Notes: generated from the letters alone by a model not told the origin. 64,000 bases of DNA from Arthrinium phaeospermum (GCA_006503535.1 QYRS01000008.1:1426001-1490000); one strand, 5' to 3'. Positions 1-12,500 are shown, numbered from the stretch's first letter. Translations and numbers: made by a program.

Positions 1-1713
1 TGGGGCCAGTCTCATGACATTTACCGGTCACACTCTCACTATAATAATTCGAATCCCTTCGGATCTGCCCTTAACATTAGGGATCACCTCCAACGGTCTA
101 AACCCGACTACTTCAGTTTGAAGTCTGCTCGCGGCTCATCTCCCACTGCCAGCTTGGCTGCTGATCTGTCCCAGAACTTCAGGATAGATGCCGAGGGAAG
201 GTAAGAACATAGCCTTCCAGTGCTGCCAGGGGATGTATCCGAAGACTGACTTAAACTGACTAGCCCGCGATTCCCGACTCCCCGACGAGCGTTGTTCACT
301 TCCAACATGATGGGCGGTATTGAGGGCAGAGAGTACATCACTACGCCGCCTTTGCCAGCTTCGTCATCTCCTGTACCCATGAGTGTGGGCGACATGATGG
401 AGATGGATATATCACCACTCCCTCACAAATCTTTATACCCCAATGCATCTATCCAGGTTACTTCACCTACGCCTGGGGAGATGATTGATGATGATGACGA
501 TGATGATTCAATGATGATGGAGTCGCCGATCGCTATGTCTCGCCCACCTTCAATGACAACCCTCGAGCCCCCGAAGCCTCTGGTAACCGATAGCAGAAAG
601 CGACTGGCACTTCGACGTCCCTCGCTGTCGAGGGCCAAGGGCCACTCTGCAATTGGTATCACGGGCCGGTCACATGCCGAAAACCAGCTGAGTGCTTTCC
701 GATTCGGCTCTGAGAACCGTGTGCCTTCCGGTCTCTCTCTTGGCGAGTGCTTCCAAGACTCGCCTCCTCAATTACGTCGGCCGCAGACCGCCAACAGCCC
801 TGACTCTAACGAGCCAGCCTCATTACGCCCTAAACCTCAGTTCGCTAGCCTTACGGGTACCCGCAATGGTTCTCCGATCAGCAGTCACTCTCGGCGACCA
901 TCAAACCCCTTTCAGCGACGACCCCGCCAATACCGTCGATCACTGAGCATGTTTGAGAACCCTGCTGATCTCGTCAAGCCAAAGAAGGAAGAGCCCGTGC
1001 CTGCGAGCTCGCTGCAGTCGGTCATGGACATTGAGGATGTGCAAGACCCTGGTCTCCCTCACTTCTTCCCCGAGGGCGACAACGAATGCAGTATACCTCG
1101 TATTTCCCGAGAAACATTCCTTGACGTCATGGATGGGAAGTACAGCCAGGAGTATACCCAACGTATGGTCATTGACTGCCGTTTTGAGTACGAGTACGAA
1201 GGTGGCCACATTGACGGCGCGATAAACTACAATGACAAGGAGTTGCTGGCGCGCCACCTTTTCGAGCAGCCCATGGAGGGAAAAGTGTTGCTCATCTTCC
1301 ACTGCGAGTACTCGGCACATCGCGCACCGTTAATGGCCCGTCACATCCGTTCCGAAGACCGAACCGTCAACGCCGAGCACTACCCTCACTTGACTTATCC
1401 AGAGGTGTATCTCCTTGACGGTGGCTACAGCGAGTTCTTTATAGAACACCCTTCGCGCTGCTATCCGCAGTCATACGTCGAGATGAACGATTCGGAGCAT
1501 GTGATGACATGTGAGCGAGAAATGGGCAAGCTCCAACAAAAGCGCAAAGGCCTCAACCGCGCCAGGACCTTCGCCTTTGGCGCACGAGAGTCCATGATCG
1601 ACGAGTCACCCACCGCCCCTGGCAGGTGCCATGACTCACCTGGCAGCATGATTGGCAACTCGCCGATCCTGGGTGTCGACCGAACAACAACCCGCCGCAT
1701 GGCATCCTATTGA
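1..1713 (+). CDS. cdc25: M-phase inducer phosphatase, Cdc25/NimT type (5' part missing)
   Basis: This is a dual-specificity phosphatase that removes inhibitory phosphates from Cdk1 to trigger mitosis. The visible coding parts are 1-200 and 264-1713, joined across a 63-bp intron (GTAAGA donor, CTGACTAG acceptor). Codon phase starts at base 1 and is open to the window edge, so the true start lies outside. The join restores a conserved-looking SPRFPTPRR stretch. The Rhodanese-like catalytic domain is C-terminal, and the signature HCEYSAHR (HC-x5-R, bases 1300-1323) carries the catalytic Cys and Arg. It is followed by the fungal Cdc25-like MARHIRSEDR. The N-terminal region is Ser/Pro-rich and regulatory in character, with an Asp run near base 490. 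About 549 residues are visible. An ATG-less reading beginning at 292 is only the second exon. Family assignment is secure; start and upstream exons are unknown. Confidence 0.93.
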
Positions 1714-2212
1714 TCATATAATCAAGGACCACTTTAGGCCCATATTAATCACAGCCTTGTTTGCTGCTGGAGTCTAGAGTCAGGAGTTTGATTGTTCATT
1801 CTATAATACCCGCACCTTCACCAAAGTCTGCTCGGTGCAATTTGCATCCACGAAGGCATGCGTTACTATTGCCCTTGCACATTCTGCAAGCTTTCTATTT
1901 TTTCGTCCATTATACCCTTTCAGTTCGGCATTAGACGGACGCATTGGCATAGCATTCTGGTCACCGACATCGCCTTGAGCTTTCGTTGGATCCGGTATCT
2001 GATTTTTGCTCAACGGCGTCTTTGGTCAGCATTTCCTTATATTGTGTTTATAAGCATGCCGACGACTGGCACTTTTCTTTTTCGTCTTTCCGATCATCCA
2101 CGCGTTGCACTTTCTGCACAGGATACCACAGACACACACACAGACAGTTACAACTACTCTCATTATTCCGAGAGATCCGCACTGCCACCTCCCCGCTTTG
2201 GAGCGTGCCAGT

Positions 2213-2614
2213 ATGACGACTATTTACGATCCCGACGCCACCGCCATACTGGCCTCAATGAAGATTCCATGTACGAACAAACACTCGGACCTAACTTTTC
2301 TTTCCGACCCCCCAAATATGAATTTCCTTGTATCCGGCAACAAATTGCCTAACTCAACAAAAATAACCTCGCCCGTCTTGGGACAAAGACGGGTTGGACG
2401 ACACCTCTGCATGGCACTTCGCAGAACCATAATACTTGAACGATCAGTAGACCGCAGATGGAGATTGGGGTGGGTGAAATCCCCAAGCATGCGCCTTCCC
2501 GCTTTGTTTCAGGGAATGGCAGTGGGCAGAGAGAGGCTTGACGGGATTTCCCTACACACTTTTGATACCGGCGCAGGAATCATTAGGTTGATAGCTCTGC
2601 AGCCACGGCTGTAA
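2213..2614 (+). CDS. Weak candidate small hypothetical protein
   Basis: An ATG follows a pyrimidine- and CA-rich leader that looks like a fungal 5' UTR, and it opens a 133-residue frame starting MTTIYDPDATAIL. The first 17 codons look coding-like; the remainder is basic with no recognisable domain and no paralogue in the window. It may be a first exon of an unrecognised spliced gene or just chance. It is listed because it is the only plausible start in this spacer. Confidence 0.15.
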   Translation: MTTIYDPDATAILASMKIPCTNKHSDLTFLSDPPNMNFLVSGNKLPNSTKITSPVLGQRRVGRHLCMALRRTIILERSVDRRWRLGWVKSPSMRLPALFQGMAVGRERLDGISLHTFDTGAGIIRLIALQPRL

Positions 2615-3496
2615 CATTAGTTCCTTCTGCGCACTCCTACATGGTCTGGGTGGGATGGATCTGCTGCTTATGCATTGCGCACTTTTCTTTAGTCAGGTTA
2701 TGAAGTTCTACCGAAAGGGGGGCTCATATCTGGGAACTGTGCAGACTTTCAGAAATTTGAAAAAAATTGACAAACAAATTCAAAATACTATCTTTGCTGA
2801 AAACCATGCACCTGGTGATGACAGATGGTGGCCTTGAGCAGTATATTGTCCCTGGCGTTGCTAATATCTTCAGTCTCTCCTTGTGAAGGTTTGTTCCTAT
2901 GATGCCATGCCACGTGGCATCCATGGTAAACGTGCCTTTAAGCATTTACACCACCCGACTTCCTACTGCTACGGTTCATCCGTATTGGCAGTGCTGATGG
3001 ATGGTAGGTAGTATCTTCCCCAGCAAAAGGGGTGATGATTTCCTAAGTATGGGGCGAGGTGGGGTCCGGGCTCCGATCCGTACAGGTGGGGTCACGGCTA
3101 AGTATGGGGCCAAAGGATGTCGGACCCGTATATTCCATATAGGGCAGGTACATTCGGGAAGCACAGGTACTTTGCACCGGAAACCAGAACTTCACAACTT
3201 CAACTTTTCGAGTTGACAGACTTGTTGATACCAATGCACGTCCTAGTCTGGGTGTTGTCGTCGCCCAATGCTACTTGTTGCTTTGTTTCTCGAACGAGCT
3301 GGATGCGGAAGGCTATCTTTTGATATGAGACCCACTATACTTGGCTTACCTAACCCATCTTCAGACTAGAGACTAGAGGGGACCTCCTTCCTTAATCTCT
3401 TTTGCATTTTTTTGATTGCTATCATATACTTGATAGCCAATTGTCATGCATAAGCTGCTAGGCAGTATCTAGGCCACTCGGGCTATTTGTATCTCA

Positions 3497-3585
3497 TACG
3501 GAGTACACTGTGTTGTTGAAGTTACGGCTTGGTGGTGTCAACACAACACTGTGTTGGTCATGGAAAAGTGGCCATCTACGGAGTA
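3497..3585. repeat. Short element bounded by two TACGGAGTA copies
   Basis: TACGGAGTA occurs at 3497-3505 and 3577-3585 in the same orientation. Between them the 11-mer ACACTGTGTTG is repeated at 3505-3515 and 3546-3556. The same TACGGAGTA 9-mer recurs at 33346-33354 and 33953-33961, always outside genes. It could be a remnant of a miniature element or a dispersed oligonucleotide motif. Confidence 0.4.
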
Positions 3586-4152
3586 TCAGTCTAATAACAA
3601 ACTCAGGAGGGTTGGTTGTTCCGCCATGAGTATGTGGCCATTGGAATGGCAGGTACATCGGAACTAAGTAAGCTGCGATCAATGTAAGATCAAGCTGACA
3701 CCAACCAAGTGACACGACAGATCCGTCTGTACAACAAGCGGGGAATCTCCGATCGATGGAGATTGGCGTCCTTTTGCCATTGGGCGCCTTGTCCCCTCCG
3801 GCTACATGCCATCCGCAGATCGGAGTATATCCTGTGGTACGGCGTTATCTAGTTACCTTGTGGCTTGAAGCAAGTATCGTCTGTCCAATTAAGGTTCTCG
3901 GGATATAAGATGTCTCGTTGGATCAGTAGCATATCTTGTAGCATTGCTTACACGGGTAAGACATGCATCTAATAGCGCTTTCTTTTCAGAAAACACGATC
4001 GATGGCATCCCGAGTGGCACTTACACAGGAGGTTGGAAGCAGATATCATGGCTGCCACTCTACCAGTGTTGTGGGTTTTCCCACCACGATCTGCCTGATA
4101 GTCAGTCGCATACCAAGAATTGTATTCTCTTCAGATACCATACTGCAAGAAT

Positions 4153-6857
4153 ATGGCTTCTCTCACCGTTGGGGATCTCATCCCACAGCTAGCGAACCTG
4201 CCCTTTTACGCTCCGAACCCCCGTGCTCTGCAACTTGGCGGTCAAAACTTTACGCACTGCTGCCTGCGCGCCGTGAACGACTCGCTGACGGTCAGCAGCA
4301 ACAACAGCCTCGCCTTCACGAACAGTTCCTTCTTCCTGCCCGGCACGAGCGCGGCCTCGCTGCAGGCCGCCACCGACAACGGCCAGTTCCCCTGCGGCGC
4401 CGAGTGGAACGGCGACGCGGCGGGGGCGCCCGTCGTGCAGGTGCCGTACGCGTGGTGCACGGCGCAGTGCCCCGGCTGGGAGATCTCCCACCTCGGCAAG
4501 CTGTCCCAGTGGATCGGCCCCCTGGTCCAGTTCATCCTGCCGAGCCTGGCCTTCTGCCTCAACGTGCCGCGCGCCCGCAAGCTCGCCGTCCCGGACCTTG
4601 TTTTTCGCGCCCGCCCACACGACGTGCTCGGGTTCGCGACCTACTGGCTCCGTCTGCTCGGCGCCATGCTGCTCATGACGCTCGATACGACCGTTTGGCT
4701 GTCGATTTGCTTTGCGTTTGCGGGGCCGATGCTCATGAGCGCCATGTATGAGTTCGTGCTCGACCGCAAGGTTCTTGAGTTCTTGCGGCCCCCGGCTAGC
4801 TCTGGACGCCACGGCAAACCCCATGTACCGGCTAAGGTGCGCGCGCAGCTGCTGCTTGCGGTCGTGGTGGGCAATGTTCGGATCTCGACCACGGGGTTTG
4901 TCGAGAGGAGGCGCGGGAGCTATGCTACGGCTACTTCGGTTGTGAGCGAGGCCGAGGCGACCTACGTCGACAACAATGGTGGTGTGGGAAGCGCAGAGAC
5001 GGACGCGGAGGCGGCCGGGTCGCCACAACAACAGCAACTTGTGGATGATACCTGGGACAGGGTCATGGTTATGATCGACGAGTACGAAGAGCTGCAGGAG
5101 AAAGGCGGGCTTCAGGTCGGGGTCGTGTCGTTACCCACGAAACTGAAGGCTCTGTTGAACTCGCAAGCAAGGTGAGTCAGATGATAACCAAAGGTGAATC
5201 GTGAAACGGGGTAGACGCATAGCTCTGACATTGCATCCAAGTTTCGGAAGTACCATTGGCGCTCCGGTACTTTTCTTCCTGGGAGGCTTCATCTACACAG
5301 TCATAGATATCCAGAACAGTCTTGGAGACAACGACAGCGCCCACGCCCTGGCCTTTGGCATGTGTAAGTATCAGCATTGCGTATATGGAATTGTAATTAC
5401 CTATATTGATATTACTGACTCACGCTTCTGATTTGCCGCCGCAGGGTGGATGACGATACCATATCTCGCCACAGTCTCGTGCGCCATGCTCGCATCCAAC
5501 AGCTCCAGCGTCCTGCAAGGCATCGTCTACGACGGCGGTGGCTCACGCGCCGGCCCTGCCCGGCCCGCCCCTGGTTTCTGGGGCGACATCAAGACCAGGC
5601 TCAAGAAGCACTCCGTCGTGAGACGGATGCTCCACAGCCTCAACGGGTACGAGCTCATCGAGCATACGTACGAGGGGCGGTTCCAAACCGTCACGCTCTG
5701 GAACCGTGGACTGAATAAGAGACGTTGGGTCAACGAAGCCATCAAGGACTACGCTAAGGAACACACGGCTACTACAGCACCTTCACCACCACCGATAGCA
5801 AGCATCTGTCCTCCGGGAGAAGAAGGAGGAGGAGCCGTCAGCAACGAGTCCTGCCGACCGTCCCCGACTAACGCCATCACGCCCGACCAGCTGCGCCTAG
5901 GCCTGCGCCTGCGCTTCGGCGACCTCTGGAACGTCTTCTGGGGCACCGCGTTCCTGCTGCTGGTCCCGTCGGCGCTGGCGTTCCTGACGTCGTACAACAC
6001 GCCGCGCAAGGTGCTCTCGTGCCGGACCATAACCTACCTGCTGTACGCGTCCTCGCAGGTCTGCGCCGTGGGGCTCTGGGCCTGGGAGGCGCGCCTCAAG
6101 GTCCGGTACGGCGCGCGCTGGAGCGAGACGCCCACGCGCGAGAAGGCGCTCAACTGGTGGAGCCAGGCGCTCGTCGGGTTCGTGGGGGTGTTTGCCGCGG
6201 TCGGCGGGACGTTGATGCAGCTTTTGGGGCCGTATCGGGCTTGTGGGTGTAGGGTGCGTATATCTGAGTTTCTGGCACCTTTTCCTATACTTCATGCGTG
6301 CTTTCGGGTCGACCCCTTTTCTATTGCTTTTACTTGATCGTTTCTCAACTTCTATTTATCCTAGCACTCATTCTCTGAGAACTTTTGTTCTGTTCTCGTC
6401 ATACACACGAGACACACTTTGCCCCTCCTTTGATATTTCCGCACCATACCATAGCGAGCCATATATTACTGCTATTATCAGGCCCAACTTGTCTAACAAC
6501 GAACAGATCGCAGCATCCCAGTGGCTGCGCCCCTCCGACCCCGACGCCCTCGTCGTGCTGAGCACCAACACCAAGGACAGCATCCGGGCGGCCGAGGAGT
6601 GGTGGACGGTGACGGGGACCGCGTCCGTGATCCTGCTGGGCGTCGTGTGCGCGCTGGCCTGGTGGCACCAGCGCCGGCTCCGGAAGCTGTTCCGCGAGGA
6701 GGCCGAGAGCCTCGAGACGGGCTGGGTTCCCACCACTACGCTTGTTGCGTCTGGTGGGAGTGTTCCCGTGATAAGCGCCGTCGCCAGCGGTGCAGTGGCA
6801 GAGCAACCGGACTGCTCCCCTTCTGATTTGACGTCGCCGAAGAAGGAATTGGGCTGA
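4153..6857 (+). CDS. Multi-pass membrane protein of unknown function
   Basis: There are four exons: 4153-5171, 5242-5363, 5445-6253 and 6507-6857 (766 codons plus stop). All introns are GT-AG and the phases close exactly. The last intron is long at 253 bp. I chose the ATG at 4153 (AATATGGCTTC) because the frame upstream of it has no ATG. The N-terminal region of about 110 residues carries NFT and NDS glycosylation sites and several Cys, suggesting a lumenal or extracellular face. About eight hydrophobic segments follow, including WIGPLVQFILPSLAF, GAPVLFFLGGFIYTVI and SVILLGVVCALAWW, with a hydrophilic acidic loop at roughly residues 240-340. No known domain is recognised. It looks like one of the filamentous-fungus-specific uncharacterised membrane proteins. 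Third codon positions are strongly G/C, unlike the flanking spacers. Confidence 0.8.
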
Positions 6858-7267
6858 TTGTTCCCTCAAGTTCATACTAATTCTTTGCGACTTCATGATG
6901 GCAACTAACGATGGGGGTCGATTGACTTTGTATGCAAGTATGTTATTGCTGGGTCTATGTAGTCGCTAACTATTGGTAAATACATATGATACAGTAAGAT
7001 TGCTGCCTGCTGCTGCTATATCTTAGCCGCAAATCGATAGGATAATAGCAGCATATCCCTGGTGAGATTGGGCACTTTTCTGCCCCCAAGCCCAGATAGG
7101 CCCCCTTCAACGAAGAGCCCCCCGCATAGAAAAAGGGCTGCCCCCAAATAACTTGAGGGAAATAATCATGAAAATCAAGCCATCTGCTTAAACGCCGCCG
7201 TCATGCAATTAATGAAGGGTATCATCGTTAAGAAACTTTTCCCGCCATAAACAAAAAGAGGGGAGCC
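6858..7267. other. Convergent 3' spacer
   Basis: This 410-bp spacer lies between the membrane-protein gene and DRN1, which converge here. It should hold both 3' UTRs. It is moderately A/T-rich with no open frame or repeat of note. Confidence 0.6.
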
Positions 7268-9023
7268 CTAACCAAGCGTGAAGTCCCATTTCTTGAACGC
7301 GGCCTTGAAGTGGTCCGCGTCCTGGGTCTCCTCGGCCACCGTCTGCTCCACGTCCTGCCAGCGGATTCGGTTCTCGAGGTTCAGGAACTTGGCGAGGACC
7401 TTGCGCGGGAGCTGGAGGTCGAACCGGAAGGTGTCGTCGATGGGCATGACCAGCTGCTTGCCCACAATGCCCGTGTCTCTATCATCGGACCACAGCCACA
7501 GCCGGAGGAAGTCGCCACTCTCGCCAACACCGTCTCCGATGTCCTTCTCCTCAAAGGGAGGATGCTTGGAGTCTTCGGCTTGGGCCTTGAAGCCGAGCTC
7601 GATTAGGCCCTCGCGGATCAGCTTGGAAGGAACGGGCATCAGTTGCCAATGGTGATGGATGTTGTTGGCACGACTGATCTCCCATGCCACAATGCCCAGA
7701 CTGTAGTTGGACTGCGTCGCGATCATAGCCTGAAGAGCGTCGCGAAGTCGTGTCATCTCATCGAAAGCACCGGGGTTCTTGGCGTGAATGGCTCGCATAT
7801 TCGGCTCATGCGCAAGGGGGATGATGATTTGGTGGCCCGGGAAGTTCAGGCCTCGATCGGAGAAGTGGTCCGCGGGTGGCAAAGGACCCTTGGCCGTGGT
7901 GATGTATGCCTCGTCGCCAATGGAGCAGATCATGTGCGTAGCCAAATTCTCGTTACTAAGGCAGAAAAAGCAACGGCTGGGATCCGGGGGAGGCGAGCGG
8001 TGGCGTCTTCGGCGGCGGGATGGGCCGTCGTGGTGGTCTTGGGCGAAGCGTCCAGTGTAGCCATCGGCGCCTGCTGCGGCTCGTTTGGCGCCTCTCAAAG
8101 GGTTGAAGGGCGAAACGGTGCTTCCCGGAGGAAGAGCGTCGAGCGTTGCTCCGGCCTCCAAGCTGAATGCGTAGATAGCCTTCTGCTTTGCAGCGTTGCC
8201 GTAGGGTGCCATGGATATGAAGCGGGTAACCTGCTTATTGTCGCTTGATTCCTCGGTTGTAGGGTAGAAGAAGGGCTCTCGCTCCCAGAAGAAATCGGAG
8301 GGAGAGAATGTCAGGTGGTATCGTGGTTTGAGAGCAGTGCACAGTTGGGCGACTTCAGGCGAGTCGGTAACAGCCTCCTTCTTGGCAAGGTCCAAGGGGA
8401 CCTTGGAGTTGTTCCAGACATTCGAAGACCAAGTCGAGGTCAACAGGATATCGGTCTTGTTCGCGCCGCGAAGGGCAGTGGCGTCGCCAACAGTGTGAAA
8501 CGGGAGATGTTGTTCCTTAGACGTGCCGCCCAGAATCTCTCTGTCGAGAATGCCGCCCAGTGCAACAATGCGGATACCGTCGGAGGTGGTGATGATGCTG
8601 CGCTTGCCGAGGAAGTGAAGGTTCTCGCAAATCTGGCAATCGCAAATGTGAGCTTTCCGTGGATTCCCAAATACGATGGGGCTCAAAAAGTAGAACTTAC
8701 CTCCTTGTCCTTCTCAATGCGCTCGACGATTTGGGGAGGCAGCGCAACAGTGCCAACAGTGAAGTAGGTGGTAAGAGGGATCGCGATCTTGCCTTCGAGC
8801 AGTCGCGTGATCACACTCTCGTCCTGGTCGATGCCGAAGAGGTTGCCCGTGACGATGGCGAAGGCGAAATGGTTCTTGGAGTGAAGCGTCGCCAGCTTCT
8901 GGAAGGCGGACTCGAGCTTGCCCTCGAGGCTGCCAAGTACGATGCTTTTGCTAGTTAGTACATCCCAAGAAAGCGGTCGCGATAGCAGGAATTGAGGATG
9001 TTGACTTACACTTTGGACGCCAT
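7268..9023 (-). CDS. DRN1: CWF19-like lariat-debranching cofactor (Drn1/CWF19L1)
   Basis: This is probably the partner of lariat debranching enzyme Dbr1 in intron turnover. Exons on the minus strand are 9023-9010, 8950-8701 and 8632-7268 (542 residues). The introns are 59 and 68 bp; the first has a perfect GTACTAACTAG branch-acceptor. The first exon is tiny, encoding MASKV before the splice. The N-terminal 90-odd residues (IVLGSLEGKL, FAIVTGNLFG) are the metallophosphatase-like part. An Arg-rich, Pro-rich linker precedes a CwfJ_C_1 domain starting near residue 309 with CFFCLSN and the KGPL...HQIIIPLAH histidine segment. The C-terminus (KKWDFTLG) fits CwfJ_C_2. The two-part N- and C-terminal layout favours Drn1/CWF19L1 over the spliceosomal Cwf19 subfamily. 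It is transcribed divergently from UTP20. Confidence 0.9.
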
Positions 9024-9506
9024 GGTGGCAATTGCGGCGACTGTTCTCCCAGAAAATGGAGAGATGGCCGGGGCGAAGTGTGGTGGTGATCAAGACCCAA
9101 CTCGCCGGTAATGGTTTGAGAGAAAGCTTTACGCGATCCGGACTTGCATCATATGGTGAATACAATTCACCAATCAACTTACTGAAGTTTAGAAGAGCTG
9201 CTTGCAGCTGCTGGGCCCAATCATCTGTTAGGCGACGCTAGCTTGAATAGATGTGGGGTTGTAGCTGTTCAAAGTTTAGACAAGTCCAGCGCCAACTTGA
9301 TGGTCGGATAAGCTTATCGATAATGGGGCCCTCTAAAAAAAAGTTCCAACTTCCATGCGCAGGTAAAGTCGGATAGAGACTGAGACTGTAGGTGCTCGCG
9401 ACAATTGCTTGGTGGGGAATCCTGACTTTCACCTTTGACAACACGAAGAGATTCTGCATCTCGACCACACCAACCGACCTTTCTGGTGTGTTTCCAAATA
9501 GCAGCG
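9024..9506. promoter_or_regulatory. Shared divergent promoter region, DRN1 / UTP20
   Basis: A 483-bp spacer separates the DRN1 and UTP20 start codons, so both promoters must lie here or overlap the genes. No clear TATA box is seen. A short A/T-rich stretch with CTTATCGATAA lies near 9310. Both genes serve RNA processing, so coordinated expression is plausible but is inference only. Confidence 0.5.
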
Positions 9507-12500
9507 ATGGCTCCAACGCTGTCGGGACGTATAATAAAGACCCGAAAGGGCAAATCTGGCACTCTTCACCAGAAAAACCACCGGTGGGAGTCCTTCACCA
9601 CGAAAATCGCCAAACTTCATTCCCTCGACCCTCTTCGCAAAGTTCGCCGCCACGACCTCGACGCCGAAGACTCAGACCTTAGTACCTCCTATTTCCGAAA
9701 TGGACTGGAGAAATGGGCCGACCTGGACATATCCAAAGGCTTTACCTCTTTCAAGAGGGAAGTCCGCCTGTTCTGCGAGAGTTTGCCCCAGATCCTGCAT
9801 TACGAGGACAAGATTATGGACCTGTTGGAGAAATATATATCAGCCCAAGAAAAGGAGTCACTCGAGTCACTGCTGGACCTGTTGACCGCCTTCGCCCACG
9901 ATTTGGGTACCCGATTCGAGAAGCACTACGCAAGAGCTCTCGTTCTCATAGCCAATATTGCTGGTAGCCGCCAAGATGCAGATGTAATCGAATGGACTTT
10001 TGCCTCCCTGGCCTTTTTGTTCAAATACCTCTCGAGGCTGTTAGTAGCAGACCTCCGCCCGACGTTTGATGTCATAGCACCGCTGTTGGGAAAGGCACGA
10101 AACCCCCCTCATATCGCCCGGTTTGCCGCCGAGGCCATGAGCTTTCTGATCAAGAAGGCTGCCTCCCCGTCGCATCGCGAAAAGTCCCTCCCAATCATTA
10201 TAGAACACGCACGAAACGACTTGGCCTCTATCCGAGGAGACCGACAATATGGCCTGTTCTACCACGGTCTGATGACCATGTTTGCCGAGGCTATCAAGGG
10301 CCAGGGAAACAATGTTCATACGACAGGGCCAACGACGTTCCAGGCACTCCTTGCCTCGGTACCGGCGGAGGATATGGTATCTACAGACGACGCAATGCCT
10401 ACCTGGGCAGGTCTTGTCTGTGGTATCACCGTCAGTATTATTCACCATACCACAAACGAAACTTTCGGCTTGATCGCAGATGCCATCTACGAGCAGAAGA
10501 CCAAAGAGGAGGCAGGCAACAAGAGCCCGTTACAAAACATCCTATATGTTAGAGTCCTGGGAACCGTGGCTGGTGTACGGAGAGGCAACAGAATCAGCAA
10601 TTGGAGCGCACTGCTGGACTGCCTGCAAAAGTCACTACAGGGTCTCTGCAGCGAACCATCGTTGCTTGACACTACCGAGCACATTGCGATCTGGCGCTAC
10701 ATCTTGATGAACACAGCTATTGTCTGGAATGCCTCCTCGATGGATGCCATCATCCCCCACATGGCTCATATTGTGAAGATACTCACTCGAGAACCCCTTA
10801 TGAAGTGGTTCATCCCATTCTGCTCCTACCTATCAGACCTCGATGCTTCGCGATTCCGCAGTCTTTTCCTGAAGGAGTTTCAAAAGTGAGTAACTTTAGT
10901 TACGTTGGATGGACAAAAGCTAACCTCATTAGATTCGTTGTTTCTCACTGGTCGGAAGATTCCAATGAGGATATGCTCTGTGTTTTGATCCCCCGTATGG
11001 TAAATCAGAGAGCCCTGCCATCTCCTAGGGAGCCAGAAACTTTCACTCTTCCGCAGTCATGGCAATCCCATATTGTAAGGAAATTCGAGCGACTGGAGAT
11101 TTCTACATTCCCAGAAGAGGGGGCCTCGAGTGCCTACGACAAAGATCCGAAGACATGGCGTGACAAATGTCTCCCAAAGTACTCGGCTCTGCTACAGTTA
11201 CTTGAATGCAGCACTATACACCCATCAACCATTGGGCCGATCCGTGAAGTACTGCTGAGGAAGCTGAAGCTTGCTCTGCGGCCATCGCAATCGCCCCCGA
11301 CAGACGAAGCCCGCTTCATCGTCAGCCAGGGATTCCATGCGTATCTGCGCATGAGCAAAGCAGTCGCTGCGCCGTTCGAAAAGTCGCTGCGACCCCTTCT
11401 CCGAGCTGCTGCGCCTCGATACTGCACTCTCGCTGGGTTTTTGGAGGCCATGCATACGTACGAGGACCAAGTACAAGATGCCGATGGTCAAGACTCCCAA
11501 AGCGGCGGGAGTGTTACCCCCGAAAAAGAGGATGATCCCCTGCTGAGGAGTCTTGTCAGCAATCTTGCTCTGGACTCACCCGATTTGCGCACCGCCTCTT
11601 TGAGATTGCTCGTCAAACTCGATATTGCCCCAGACCAGTTGGATGCTCTCGCGAATATGCTGCAGGTCCAACAGATGCAACTGGACCTTGAAAACATCCG
11701 CGCAATCTCTGTACATCTTCGAAAACTGGGTACAATATATTCTCGGCTGGATCAGGGATCTTGGCTTCGACAAGCTGTACCAGCGTTCCTATTCGGTATG
11801 ATGACAGTAAAGGTTTCGCCAATCTGGGAGTCAGTCCTCGAAGCATTGAAGGAAGTCAGCCAAACAGCAAGTGGCGAAGAAGCGATTTGTGAGCGCGCAT
11901 TCAAATGGGTGAATGGAAGAACGGCGCTTCAAGACGAACTAGCAGGCGATGCTGGAAAGGGCGAGGACACCCCCCTTTCAGAAAGGGGTTGACTGACTTC
12001 GAGTGTCTCAACCTTGACCGATTGCTTCGAAACGCCAAAACCCAAGACCGAGTAATTGTCAACGCAGAAGATATTCTGCTCGAGACGTTTGAGGAAAACC
12101 AACAATTCATCCCCATGTTCGAAGAGAACCAGCAACTTGTACCGATAATGCCGAAGACATCTCGCTCTCAAGCACTCAAAATCATGTCAGCTGTGCCGTC
12201 ATTGATTGAAAAGCGATCCAAGATCATTGTGCCGATTTTCCTGTCATGGAGCTCACATGAGGAGGACCGAGAGGCTATGGAAATAGACTCGGATCAAGGT
12301 GCTGGGAAGCCATGGTCATTGTCTGACCGAAAAGCTCTACTTGCTGTCTTCTCGCAGTTCATCAACCCCCGAGTTCTCTCTCAGCAACAGAAGGTTTATG
12401 AGTCGCTTCTCCATCTACTTGCCAACGGCGACATTGATATCCAAAAGTCCGCGCTAAAGGCTATACTCGCATGGAAACAAGAAGGTGTCAAGCCTTACCA

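Larger units (their letters stand above)
1714..4152. other. Intergenic, 2.4 kb, no convincing gene
   Basis: This spacer lies between cdc25 and the next plus-strand gene. It should contain the cdc25 3' UTR and the promoter of the membrane-protein gene. Open frames here are short, overlap one another and lack recognisable protein character, apart from the weak candidate at 2213. Two copies of the 9-mer TACGGAGTA lie at 3497 and 3577. The phrase CTAAGTATGGGGC occurs twice near 3045 and 3100. Confidence 0.6.

Noticed and set aside
1858..2352. 164-codon frame downstream of cdc25
   Set aside because: Phe/Ser/Arg-rich, chance-like composition, overlaps likely 3' UTR and a better though weak candidate at 2213.
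4120..4152. Upstream in-frame extension of the 4153 membrane protein
   Set aside because: It begins at TTG; the first ATG with a reasonable context is at 4153.
4189..5037. 282-codon antisense frame
   Set aside because: Shadow of the membrane-protein gene; composition artefact of G/C-biased codons.
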